In this document: piece by piece, positions 27,913-36,221 of the stretch
Layout: each line of letters begins with the position of its first letter
Position numbering within the stretch: the stretch's first letter is position 1
Assembly (NCBI GenBank): GCA_030429545.1
Contig: JAUIFF010000004.1
Span: 186,001-250,000, forward strand
DNA: 64,000 nt
Source: Polyangia bacterium
Lineage (GTDB): Bacteria; Myxococcota_A; Polyangia; Nannocystales; Nannocystaceae
Direction: 5' to 3'
Translations under genes and position numbers: made by a program
Notes under the pieces: generated by a model
Told to the model about the DNA's origin: nothing
What the model saw: only the letters and a program-made list of their open reading frames with translations
Databases searched by the model: none

Positions 27913-27986
27913 ATCCGGGTCCAACTTCGGAGCGCGCCGACTTGCCACGGAGTTGGTCGACTCAAAAATGGTTGCTGTTGCAACAA

Positions 27987-28484
27987 TCATGCAAAGATCA
28001 GCCACAGGGTCACGGCAAAAAATACGCCGGTCGCAATCAGTGGCCAGGTCAATCCGGGGAGCTCGCCATCGCGGCGGTCGAGCTCGGTGACGGTGACCCG
28101 TGTCGACGTAAACTCCCCGGCTTCGCGGAGGGCTTGGCGCACGCGTGAGCCCGGGTGGAGGACCTCGAGCACGAGTTGGCCGATCCGGAACTGGGTGCCG
28201 TGGACCACCGACGTTTGGCCAAACAGGCGTTTTTCATTGACGTGAATGCCGTTTTTGCTGCCGAGGTCGGTGATGACGAAGTCGTCGGCGGTGACTTCAA
28301 GCTCGGCGTGGCGGCGGGACACCCCGGGGGCTGTCAGCACGATCGAACACTCGGAGCCGCGGCCGAGCACGTGGCGACCGGGGCTCAAGGTGTGGACGCG
28401 ACCGATCTCGGTCCCGGTGAGTTCGCGTAGACGTGCGACAATGGTTACCTCCGGCGACGGGTCGGCAGGTTGTTGTGCAGTCAC
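27987..28484 (-). CDS. FHA-domain protein with C-terminal membrane anchor
   Basis: 165 residues. An FHA domain covers about 12-115: HVLGRGSECSIVL, VSRRHAEL, DLGSKNGIHVNEKRL all match the phosphothreonine-binding fold, including the Gly-Arg, Ser-x-x-His and Ser-Lys-Asn-Gly residues. The last 20 residues are hydrophobic (PLIATGVFFAVTLWLIFA), so it is probably tail-anchored with the FHA domain in the cytoplasm, where it can bind Thr-phosphorylated partners. The start codon overlaps the stop of the upstream comEC-like gene (ATGA), so the two are translated in a coupled way. A link to a kinase such as that at 7737 is possible but not local. Confidence 0.85.
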   Translation of the reverse strand: MTAQQPADPSPEVTIVARLRELTGTEIGRVHTLSPGRHVLGRGSECSIVLTAPGVSRRHAELEVTADDFVITDLGSKNGIHVNEKRLFGQTSVVHGTQFRIGQLVLEVLHPGSRVRQALREAGEFTSTRVTVTELDRRDGELPGLTWPLIATGVFFAVTLWLIFA

Positions 28485-30388
28485 AGATCAGGGGTGCCAA
28501 ACTTCTGAAGATTTTTCCAGCGACCGGCGACAAAACATACCGGGAGGTGGCCAGTCGCTGCGACCACCAACACCGTCCGCGAGTCGAAGCCCGCCGCACG
28601 ATGCATGCTGATACATGCGTCGAGGCCGGCGTTTGCCCACGGAATTTCAACTTCTTGGCACAATGCTCGGGTGTCGAGCATCCCGGCCTGAAGCAAACCT
28701 TCGCGGACGGGCCCAAGGTGCGGTGCGCTTGTCCGACTCGAAACTTCTTGGGTGACGGCGACCGAAGAAATCCCAAGGGCGCGCAACAACGGCGGCCACC
28801 GACCCGGCGAGCCGAGCGGGTTTTGCAAACAGGTCACCTCGCGCGCACGCACGAGGCTGGAAAACCGGCCGGGCCGACCGACGACGATTGTCGCCTCGGC
28901 CGGGACATCGCTTGAGGTCCGCAGCGAGATGAGGGAGATCACTTCGACCAACACCACGCCCACGCATGTGACCGGCCCGGGAAGCCAACGATTGGCCCGG
29001 GTGCCGCGATGCCAGGCGCGTGCGTGGAGCCCAAGTGCGATGCCGGCAAACCCCAGGACAACCAGGCTGCTGACGGCCGGAATCCGCGCCATCAAGGCTG
29101 CGATGTCGAGGATGAGTTCCGCCCCCCAGGTCGCCGGAGCTAACGCAAGCGGGCCGAGGATGCTCGAGGCAAACAGTCCAACAATCGCCGTTGGGACAAT
29201 AAAAAGCGTGAATACCGGGATCGCGATGAGGTTGCTGAGCGCCCCGTAAAGCGCCGCCGAACCGAAAAACCACAGGGACACAGGGACCGTGCCCCAGGTG
29301 ACATGCCAACTTTGGGCGACGATGCCCGAGGGCGCATCCCGCTTGACGAGGATGGCCATGGCGGAAAACGACAGGTGAAATCCTGGCGAGATTGACCAGG
29401 TTGGCTCGACCACGAGGAGGATGGCGGCGGCAATTGTGAGGAGCGTGTAGCCGTGAGGTCTTTTTCCGAGCAGGGCCGAGACATGCAGCAGAGAAAACAT
29501 CAATGCTGCGCGAACAGCGGAGGGAGCACCGCCAGTGAGGGCGACATAAGCTGCGACCGGTAGCCACGAAAGCAACGCGCCGATCGCGATGGACCCCCCG
29601 AGCGCGACGCCCAGGCGAAGGCTGATCGTATAGAAGAACAGCGCCGCGACGCCAACGTGCATGCCGCTGACTGCAATGATGTGGCCAAGTCCGGCGGCCC
29701 GCAGGTCACTGCGCGCATCGGGCGGAAGCGTGCTGGCCATGCCCATCAACGACGCTGTCAAAAACCCGCGGCCAGGTTGCCCCAGGGCCCATTCCCAGGC
29801 GTCTTGGCGGGTTTGACCGACCCATCGCCAGTATCTCGAATTTAGGGATTTGGACCGATTTTTATGCCAATACTCGGATGTCCAAACGCGCCGGTGAAAG
29901 CCCTGTTTTCGCGCCCGGACACGTGCACTCGTCTGTCCTGGCAACGGCTCTCGACGCTGGGTAATTTGCTCCGCTGGCAACCACAGCTGGTCGCCCGATG
30001 ACAGCGGGCAAGCCGACGGCGGCAGCGAAATCTGCCACCGCAGTGCGGGGCTCTCGTCGGGGTGGGCAACCACTTGGCAGCGCGCACCCGGGCGCGAGGC
30101 ATGGTGGACGGTGACCGCGAGCAGGCCAGTTCGCTGGCGCTGAAGTTGGGTTTGCGTTGGGGTGCTGTGCAACCCGTGAACCACGCCAGCCAAACAGACA
30201 ACTGTGACGACGAGGGAAAAGTGCGGACGCAGGAAGCCGATGACCACGGCCGCGACAGCAAGCCCGAGCAGCGCGAGTATCGTGCTGTCCGGGGAGAGGT
30301 AAGGCCAGGAGTGGGGCCAGTGGAGTGCAAGTAGGACTCCAAGAGTCACTGACACGCACAAACAGGACGCGAGCAATAGAGGGCGCAT
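28481..30388 (-). CDS. comEC: ComEC/Rec2-family DNA uptake channel, N-terminal and competence domains
   Basis: 635 residues from the ATG at 30388. Three leading membrane spans and a soluble DUF4131-like segment (about 85-185) precede the polytopic competence domain. GLGHIIAVSGMHVGVAALFF and GGAPSAVRAALMFSLLHVSA are hallmarks. The family forms the inner-membrane pore for single-stranded DNA in natural transformation. The expected C-terminal metallo-beta-lactamase-like nuclease domain is not evident: after the last span only about 145 residues remain and no HxHxDH metal motif is present. It is shorter than B. subtilis ComEC (776 residues). Coupled with the downstream FHA gene. Confidence 0.82.
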   Translation of the reverse strand: MRPLLLASCLCVSVTLGVLLALHWPHSWPYLSPDSTILALLGLAVAAVVIGFLRPHFSLVVTVVCLAGVVHGLHSTPTQTQLQRQRTGLLAVTVHHASRPGARCQVVAHPDESPALRWQISLPPSACPLSSGDQLWLPAEQITQRREPLPGQTSARVRARKQGFHRRVWTSEYWHKNRSKSLNSRYWRWVGQTRQDAWEWALGQPGRGFLTASLMGMASTLPPDARSDLRAAGLGHIIAVSGMHVGVAALFFYTISLRLGVALGGSIAIGALLSWLPVAAYVALTGGAPSAVRAALMFSLLHVSALLGKRPHGYTLLTIAAAILLVVEPTWSISPGFHLSFSAMAILVKRDAPSGIVAQSWHVTWGTVPVSLWFFGSAALYGALSNLIAIPVFTLFIVPTAIVGLFASSILGPLALAPATWGAELILDIAALMARIPAVSSLVVLGFAGIALGLHARAWHRGTRANRWLPGPVTCVGVVLVEVISLISLRTSSDVPAEATIVVGRPGRFSSLVRAREVTCLQNPLGSPGRWPPLLRALGISSVAVTQEVSSRTSAPHLGPVREGLLQAGMLDTRALCQEVEIPWANAGLDACISMHRAAGFDSRTVLVVAATGHLPVCFVAGRWKNLQKFGTPDL

Positions 30389-30762
30389 GTGGGGGCGATT
30401 CGGCCAACTCGCCCCGGTGTTGCGTCTCGAGAGATCTCCCGGGCACGGATTTCTCACCTACGGAGTTCAAAGAGGGTTGTAAATGCACGGGATTCCCGGC
30501 CGGGGTCGAATCTCAGCTCACCACATCTGGGTGGCTAAAGTTGCCCAAGTCGCATGACGTGGAGATTTTCCCAGCCTGCGGCCAACTTCATGCAAATGCC
30601 GGCATACACTGTTTCCTTTCGCTCTCTGCGAAAATCCTCGAGCGACTCGCGCATCCGCAACTGTGGCCGCGAACACCCGCGACCTTTGCGACAAAATCTC
30701 GCCCTGCGAATGCTCCGCGAAATTGCCAGCACGGCCACGAACAACCTACACTTGCCGCAGCC
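30389..30762. other. divergent intergenic region comEC / MXAN_5187-like
   Basis: 374 bp between two divergent starts. It holds one full TGYANNTRCA copy (30478, TGTAAATGCA), a near copy (TGCAAATGCC at about 30595), and AT-richer stretches that could hold promoters. Open frames run through it on the plus strand (from 30325) but look like read-through, not protein. Confidence 0.4.
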
Positions 30763-32427
30763 GTGCTGCTGACCAAGATCTGGACCGCTATCCTCGCATT
30801 GCTCGCCACCCTGTTCTTGGCGGGCATGTTCCTTTTGTCCCATGGCTCCGCCGGGGGATTCTCGGATGCCGATCGCGCCGCGATCCGGGCTACCACTGAA
30901 GCTGGCATCGCGGCCCTCACGGCCGAGATCCATGCCTCTCCGGTCTCGCGGGCATCTGCGCTCCTGCAAACCCCGGAGCTAAAAGCCGCCCTCGGGCCGC
31001 AAAAAGTTGAAGACGGTGACAAGGCGGAGGAACAACTGCCGCTGCAACAAACATTTGTTGCCACCGCCAACGCGGCCTTGCTCGATGAGTACCCGCAGAT
31101 GAGCGTCGGCCTGCTCGACGCCGACGGCAAGGTGATCGTCAGCACCGGTGTCAACGACACCCTCGTCGGCTCCGTCGGCGAGCTGCCCAATTACAAAGAT
31201 ACCGCCGCTGAACAGGACGCCCAGTTCTCGGCCGCGTTCGACAACTACCTCTATGTCGTGCGCCTGTTTCGGGCCGACGACAAAGGTCGTCGCCTCGTCG
31301 CGTTGCAACCTCTCAACATTGGTGCGGGTTCGTTTTTACGGACAGTCCTCGGCACCGATAACCCAGCCGGTTTGGTCCGCGGCGGCAAGCTTTTGCAAGA
31401 GGGAAAAATCGGTACGCAGACGGTTGAGACAGAGCTGACGACAATGGCCAAGTCGCACGCTTCGGAAACACCGCAAAAAGGTGCCAGCAGCGTGGCTCGA
31501 GTCGGCGAAGGGAAAAATGCCCGGATCGGTTCGATCGGTCGTGTGCCCGGCCCCGCCGGACGCGGCGAAAATGGCGTGTACCTGGTCGTGCTGTCCAACA
31601 ACACCGCCGCCGCCGGTCAACACGATTTGGCCTCAGCCCTCAAGGCTTCGATGGACAACGGCGGGATGGAGCACCTCAACCTGACGGCGCTCATCGGCCT
31701 GCTGCTGGTGAGCGTGACTCTGGCCCTGTACCTGCCCAACCTCGAAGGCACGGGCCCGATTCGCCGGCTCACCCAAGAGTTCCGGGCCATGCTCCAAGGT
31801 ACCCAGCAACAGCTGTTTTACGACACATACACAGGTCCGATCGGCGAGCTTGCCCAGGCTGCTGTCGCCTACCACGAGACCCTGCGCGCGAGCTTGCAGT
31901 CGGCCGAGATGGAACTCGACGGCGAAGGCGGCGGCACACGTTCGCATCGCCGGGTCGGCACACGTTCAAATCGACGGCTCCGCACCGGCGCGCAACGTTC
32001 GGTTCGCAAGGCCGAACCGCAACAACCACAACGTCAGTCCGATCCCGACGATATGCCGACACAAGCCCATCAGGCGGTCGGCCGCGGACCTGGCTTTTTC
32101 ACCATGCCAGCGACCAAGCCATTGCGCTCCCGCGAGACCGTTATCGGCAACTTGATGACCGTCGACAACGATACGTCCACGCCCGAGGCAACCAATAAGG
32201 GAGACGCCGAGCGCGAGGCCTACTACCAAAACGTCTACGAAGAGTTCATCAAGTTCAAGGTCGAGAACAACGAGGCGATCGACAACTTCACCTACGAGAA
32301 GTTTGCAACCAAACTGCGGGCCAACACCGCAACCTTGATGAAGCGCCAAGACGTCAAAGACGTGCAGTTCTCCGTCTACCTCAAGGACGGCAAGGTCGCC
32401 CTCAAGGCACGCGTCGTCCGCGGCTAA
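30763..32427 (+). CDS. membrane sensor-like protein, MXAN_5187 family
   Basis: 554 residues starting at a GTG (30763) that opens on the first membrane span (IWTAILALLATLFLAGMFLL). A periplasmic sensor-like region (about 40-290, with a Cache-like VGLLDADGKVIVST strand), a second span (TALIGLLLVSVTLALYLP, near 310) and a HAMP-like stretch follow. A basic Arg/Gln linker leads to the C-terminal 70 residues (YYQNVYEEFIKFKVENNEAI...), which recall the MXAN_5187 C-terminal domain of myxobacteria. That name is from memory and should be checked. No kinase or cyclase domain. The stop is 18 bp before def, so the two may be co-transcribed. Confidence 0.65.
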   Translation: MLLTKIWTAILALLATLFLAGMFLLSHGSAGGFSDADRAAIRATTEAGIAALTAEIHASPVSRASALLQTPELKAALGPQKVEDGDKAEEQLPLQQTFVATANAALLDEYPQMSVGLLDADGKVIVSTGVNDTLVGSVGELPNYKDTAAEQDAQFSAAFDNYLYVVRLFRADDKGRRLVALQPLNIGAGSFLRTVLGTDNPAGLVRGGKLLQEGKIGTQTVETELTTMAKSHASETPQKGASSVARVGEGKNARIGSIGRVPGPAGRGENGVYLVVLSNNTAAAGQHDLASALKASMDNGGMEHLNLTALIGLLLVSVTLALYLPNLEGTGPIRRLTQEFRAMLQGTQQQLFYDTYTGPIGELAQAAVAYHETLRASLQSAEMELDGEGGGTRSHRRVGTRSNRRLRTGAQRSVRKAEPQQPQRQSDPDDMPTQAHQAVGRGPGFFTMPATKPLRSRETVIGNLMTVDNDTSTPEATNKGDAEREAYYQNVYEEFIKFKVENNEAIDNFTYEKFATKLRANTATLMKRQDVKDVQFSVYLKDGKVALKARVVRG

Positions 32428-32445
32428 ACCAGCACGGGAGATTCG

Positions 32446-33021
32446 ATGGCGTTTTTACAAATCGCCCAAATCGGGCATCCCGTGCTCCGGCAACCAACCC
32501 GCGAGGTCGAAAAAGAAGAACTCGAAACCCCAGCGTTTCAAGGGTTCATCGACGACCTGATCGACACCATGCGCGAGGCCCGAGGCGCAGGCCTAGCCGC
32601 CAATCAGGTCTACCGCTCAGTTCGCGTGTGTGTGATCGAAGTCCACAACAACCCGCGCTACCCCTACAAACCCAACATCCCGCTGACCGTACTCGTCAAC
32701 CCCAAGCTCACACCCATCGGCAACGAGACGTTCGAGAACTTCGAGGGGTGTCTGTCGGTCCCAGACATGCGAGGGGTGGTCCGCCGCCACGCCGAGTTGC
32801 GTATACAAGCACTTGATCGGCAAGGCAATCGCATCGACCGCACCGTCCGCGGCATCACAGCCGGAACGTTTCAACACGAGTGCGACCACCTCGACGGGAT
32901 GCTGTTTTTAGACCGGGTGCACGATACGCGGACGCTTTGTACGTGGAAAGAGTTTGCCCGGCATCACGAGCAGGCTTTCGCCGACAAGGTGCGGGCCATC
33001 GTCAACCAGTACGGCTCCTAG
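32446..33021 (+). CDS. def: peptide deformylase
   Basis: 191 residues with all three motifs: GAGLAANQV (48-56), EGCLSVP (100-106, metal ligand Cys102) and QHECDHLDG (143-151, ligands His144 and His148, catalytic Glu145). It removes the formyl group from the N-terminal methionine of new proteins, using Fe2+ or another metal. GGGAG lies 7 bases before the ATG. The YKPNIPLTVLVNPKLTPIGN insert is normal for the family. Unusually, fmt does not follow; the gene is followed by the repeat cluster. Confidence 0.92.
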   Translation: MAFLQIAQIGHPVLRQPTREVEKEELETPAFQGFIDDLIDTMREARGAGLAANQVYRSVRVCVIEVHNNPRYPYKPNIPLTVLVNPKLTPIGNETFENFEGCLSVPDMRGVVRRHAELRIQALDRQGNRIDRTVRGITAGTFQHECDHLDGMLFLDRVHDTRTLCTWKEFARHHEQAFADKVRAIVNQYGS

Positions 33022-33022
33022 C

Positions 33023-33129
33023 GCTAGCGCGGGTCTTTTTGGCCGTGAGAGCGGTCGTGAGAGGCTCGCAGTAGTGACTACAGCTTCGCCTCTCACGACT
33101 CGCTTCACGGCCAAAAATCCTCCGCGCTA
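33023..33129. repeat. long imperfect inverted repeat, about 43-bp arms
   Basis: The left arm (from CTAGCGCGG at 33023, through TTTTTGGCCGTGA to GTGAGAGGC) matches the reverse complement of the right arm (GCCTCTCACGACTCGC...CCTCCGCGCTAG, ending at 33129) with only a few mismatches over about 43 bp. The centre is a short TCGCAGTAGTGACTACAGCTTC loop. It starts directly after the def stop, so its RNA could form a strong hairpin and end def transcription. The outer sequence GGCCAAAAATCCTCCGCG recurs twice more in the next 330 bp. Confidence 0.8.
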
Positions 33130-33478
33130 GTTTGGGGTTCGGGGTTTGGCGTCCGGGGTTTGGGAGCGTTGGTTTGGGATGGTCCGGGGTTTGGCGTCCG
33201 GGGTTTGGGAGCGTTGGTTTGGGAGGTCCGGGGTTTGGGAGCGTCGGTTCGCGGGGTCTGGGGTTTGGGAGCGTTGGTTTTGGAGGCCGGGGTTTTCGAC
33301 GTCCCAGGGTTCGCGTCTCCCAACTCGGTATCGCGGCCAAAACCCTCCGCGTCCGGAGTTTGGCTGCGTTGGTTTGGGGTGCCCGGTTCGGCAGCCGAGG
33401 GGCGGGAGGTCGGGGTTTTCGACGTCTGCGGTTCGCGTCCTCCCAACTTCGCGGCCAAAAATCCTCCGCGAGGTCGGG
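33130..33478. repeat. direct-repeat cluster, G-rich, with recurring GGCCAAAA..CCTCCGCG blocks
   Basis: Two layers are visible. First, GGTCCGGGGTTTGGGAGCG / TTGGTTTGGGA units of about 28-32 bp recur five or six times between 33135 and 33290. Second, a block starting GGTTTTCGACGTC, with GGTTCGCGTC, CCCAACT and CGCGGCCAAAA then CCTCCGCG, occurs at about 33289-33350 and again at 33413-33470. All frames are open through it on the minus strand (giving PKPTLPNPGP-like peptides), which is a by-product of the repeats. Long runs of GGG/GGGG make G-quadruplexes possible. I think it is a noncoding mobile-like or recombination-prone intergenic element. Confidence 0.7.
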
Positions 33479-33659
33479 TGGCAGCACTAGCGCCGGCGCC
33501 CTAGTCGGGACCTTTGCAACAGGTGTGTGGTCCGGTCCGTGTCCGCCCAGGCTCGCTGGCCGTGCTCGCTAACTTTGCCGTGGGCGATGGATCTGGGTGG
33601 CTGCTGCTGTGTGGATGGGACCGGCTCTCGAGGAGTGCTATGGTCACGCCCAGCGCGGC

Positions 33660-35156
33660 ATGCCACTGCGACCCAAAACACGTTCTATCGCCAGCATTAC
33701 GGCTTCGCTTGTCATCCATGCGCTGGCGGTGGTGCGGCTGAACTGTGGGTTCGATGTCGATATCGAGATGCCGGAGTTTGAACTCGAGCTGACCGAGATG
33801 GAGATGCTCGACCCCGATCAACAACTCGGCGATCAGCCCGAGGCTCCCCCCGAACCCGAAGTTGTTGCGACCCCGCCACCTACTCCTGAAACGCCGCCCG
33901 AGCCCGAGAAGGACCCGGAGGCGCCGGCAACGGAGCCCGAACCGGAGCCGGAGCCGGAGCCGGAGCCGGAGAAGCCGAAGTTTGGCAAGAAGAACTCCAA
34001 GATCGACAAACTCGGTCCGGCGAACTCTTCGTTTTTCATCCTGCTGGCGACCCGCAAGATCAGCAAACTCAAGTTTGCCTCGCAGGTCGTCGACCTGGTC
34101 GCGCCGCTACCTGACTTTGAGTTCATCATCGAAGGTGGTGGCTTTCATGTCCTGCGCGACTTCAACTACATCCTGATTGCGAGTCCCGATCTGCGCTGGG
34201 TGAGCCAAACGTTTTTGGCGGTCGAGTACCGGCTCGACCGCGAAGAACTCAAAGCCGGGCTCGAACGGGCAGCTGCGTTAGACGGGCAGGCGATCACGTG
34301 GACCGAACGCGACGACGGGATCATCACGGGCGAGCCCAAACCCACCGACCCCGAACGCGAAGATTGGGATCCGCGGGTGTTTATCCTGTTCGAGAAAAAA
34401 GTTGCGCTGTACGTGCGCCCGGAGTTTTTAGACCAAATCCTGACCGGGCCCGACGACAGCAAGGGGCGGACCACCGGCAACTATGTCGCCAACCTCACCC
34501 GTCTGCGGAGGTTTGCCGCCCGCGAGCCCCGGGCGGGCCTTCAGCTGGCGTTCAAAGATCTGCATAGCGCCCTCAAAAAACCCAAGCGCCCGCCGCCGTT
34601 TCCGATTCCAGACGACCTCGAGATCATGGCCGAGGCCGCCAACGAACCCGAACTCGTGGCTAAGTTTGAGTTTGTCGACCAGGTCGAAGCCAAGGACTTT
34701 GAAAACAAGTGGACCGAGTCGCTGCCCAAGGTCATCGACACCAAGGTCCCATTTATCGCCCGCGGCCTCGTGCGCGGGATCTACTCGGGTATCGAACTCG
34801 AACGCAGCCGTAAAGATGTCACCCTGCGCAACCGCTTTAGCGAGACCCAGGCGACGATGTTGCTCGACTTGATGGGTGACCTGTCGGCCAAGATGCTCAA
34901 GCGCGACCCCAAAAAGATGGAGGAGCGGCGCAAGCAACGTGACGAGCTGTGGAAGGCGCGTAAAAACGGCAGGCTGACCCCGTCGCAGGCCTACGAAAAA
35001 ATCGAGGAGAGCAAGGCGCCCGCCAAGGCTCCGGGGGACAGCAAGGCCGCCGAACCAGCGCCTGAGCCCACACCAGTCGACAAGCCAGTCAAAAAACCAG
35101 CGCTGCTGCCCAAGCCCCCGCCGACACCACCAAAGCCGGTTGAGCCGCAGCCTTAA
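33660..35156 (+). CDS. TonB-like N-anchored protein with Pro/Glu linker, unknown C-terminal domain
   Basis: 498 residues from the ATG at 33660. A basic N-terminus and one span (SIASITASLVIHALAVV) are like TonB/TolA anchors. A Pro/Glu linker (about 45-110, with [11 protein letters not shown]) could cross the periplasm. Residues 130-430 are a compact mixed domain, and residues 435-498 a Lys/Arg-rich helix and a second Pro/Lys tail. No TonB box or C-terminal TonB fold is clear. The frame is open from 33597, but the later ATG gives the natural anchor. The DNA GAGCCG repeat (around 33947-33970) repeats the theme of Glu-Pro linkers elsewhere in the window. Confidence 0.6.
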   Translation: MPLRPKTRSIASITASLVIHALAVVRLNCGFDVDIEMPEFELELTEMEMLDPDQQLGDQPEAPPEPEVVATPPPTPETPPEPEKDPEAPATEPEPEPEPEPEPEKPKFGKKNSKIDKLGPANSSFFILLATRKISKLKFASQVVDLVAPLPDFEFIIEGGGFHVLRDFNYILIASPDLRWVSQTFLAVEYRLDREELKAGLERAAALDGQAITWTERDDGIITGEPKPTDPEREDWDPRVFILFEKKVALYVRPEFLDQILTGPDDSKGRTTGNYVANLTRLRRFAAREPRAGLQLAFKDLHSALKKPKRPPPFPIPDDLEIMAEAANEPELVAKFEFVDQVEAKDFENKWTESLPKVIDTKVPFIARGLVRGIYSGIELERSRKDVTLRNRFSETQATMLLDLMGDLSAKMLKRDPKKMEERRKQRDELWKARKNGRLTPSQAYEKIEESKAPAKAPGDSKAAEPAPEPTPVDKPVKKPALLPKPPPTPPKPVEPQP

Positions 35157-35646
35157 CGTCTCGACGCGGTGTGATCACGCGAGTGGTCCTCGGGTTGCTT
35201 GTCAACATGTTGTGTATACATGTTTTCGCGTCATCGGTGACACGGTCGCGGACATGTTTGTGTGTACAACGGACAGCGCGATCTCAGGAGGTTCAGCCCT
35301 GTTGCTCGTTGGTAAGCGACACATTTTCGCTGCTTGCCGGCGGCGACGCGACGATATTGTCAGGATTTCCCAGCACTAGGATGGCTCACTGGCGGGTTTG
35401 GGACAGCTCGCTGGCATGTTTGAGTGCGTCGGAGTTGGCGGGTTTGGGACAGCTGAAGACGCAACTTCGCAGCTCGCTCAGGCGTATGTTGTACCGTGAT
35501 CTTTTTGCTGGTGGTCAGCCAAGAGCATCGTTACGGCGCAACCTAACCTATTGCACATGCAACTTGGAGTTGTCGTTGCCTCTCGATGGCGTCGTGTTGG
35601 CGTGTTGTCACGCACCCGGTTGTTCGACCGGCGGTCGCAGTCCCAG
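35157..35646. other. intergenic region with a 20-bp direct repeat
   Basis: No gene recognised. GGCGGGTTTGGGACAGCT occurs at about 35392 and again at about 35437. A TGYANNTRCA site lies at 35552 (TGCACATGCA) and a near copy at 35211 (TGTGTATACA). The region may be the 3' ends of convergent transcription units from 35156 and 35647. Confidence 0.4.
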
Positions 35647-36204
35647 CTACGTGCCCTCGGGCGCCGCGAACTCGCACAGCAAGGCTCCGCTGTCGACCGT
35701 GTCGCCCTCGGCCACTGCGATCCGGGCAACCGTGCCGTCTAGTGGCGCGTACATCTCGTTCTCCATCTTCATGGCCTCCACGATCACCACCGGGGCGCCG
35801 CGCTCAACGCTATCGCCCTCGGCGACGAGGATCTTCACAACTCGCCCGGGCATCGGCGCCTTGAGCTTCCGCGAGCCAGCGTCACCGCCGCCCGCCTCGC
35901 GCAGGGCTGCAGCCATGGCGGCTTGTTGGGCCGAGAGCACTTCAAAATCGATCGCTATGCCAGCGATCGCCGCCGAAGTTGGTTTGGCCGCATGATCGAG
36001 CGTGACCAGGTGTTGTTTGCCACCGTCCAAGGAGCGCACGAGCACTTTGCCGTCGGCCGCCGCCCGCACTTCAAACGTGCGCTCGCCAACAGTGACCCGC
36101 GAGGCTTGCCCGGGGGCCCGGGTGTCGAGTAGGACGGTGGCCGCGTGCTCGCGGTCGTCAACGTTGACAACAAACCGGACCGGAGAATTCGCAGGGGTCG
36201 CCAC
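35647..36204 (-). CDS. biotin carboxyl carrier (biotinyl-lipoyl) domain protein
   Basis: 185 residues. The C-terminal 75 residues form a biotinyl domain with EAMKMENEMYAP; Lys146 in the A-M-K-M motif is the attachment site. The N-terminal 90 residues have no clear catalytic motif and resemble the linker part of acyl-CoA carboxylase biotin subunits. It would carry CO2 for a carboxylase (acetyl-, propionyl- or methylcrotonyl-CoA type) whose other subunits are not in this window. A GTG at 36204 was chosen because the divergent ArsA-like gene starts 17 bp away; the frame upstream would overlap it. Confidence 0.82.
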   Translation of the reverse strand: MATPANSPVRFVVNVDDREHAATVLLDTRAPGQASRVTVGERTFEVRAAADGKVLVRSLDGGKQHLVTLDHAAKPTSAAIAGIAIDFEVLSAQQAAMAAALREAGGGDAGSRKLKAPMPGRVVKILVAEGDSVERGAPVVIVEAMKMENEMYAPLDGTVARIAVAEGDTVDSGALLCEFAAPEGT

Positions 36205-36221
36205 AGCCCGCAGACTAAGCC

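Noticed and set aside
33002-33487. 161-codon Pro/Arg-rich open frame on the minus strand
   Set aside because: The translation simply follows the repeat units in all three frames. No start or ribosome site is evident.
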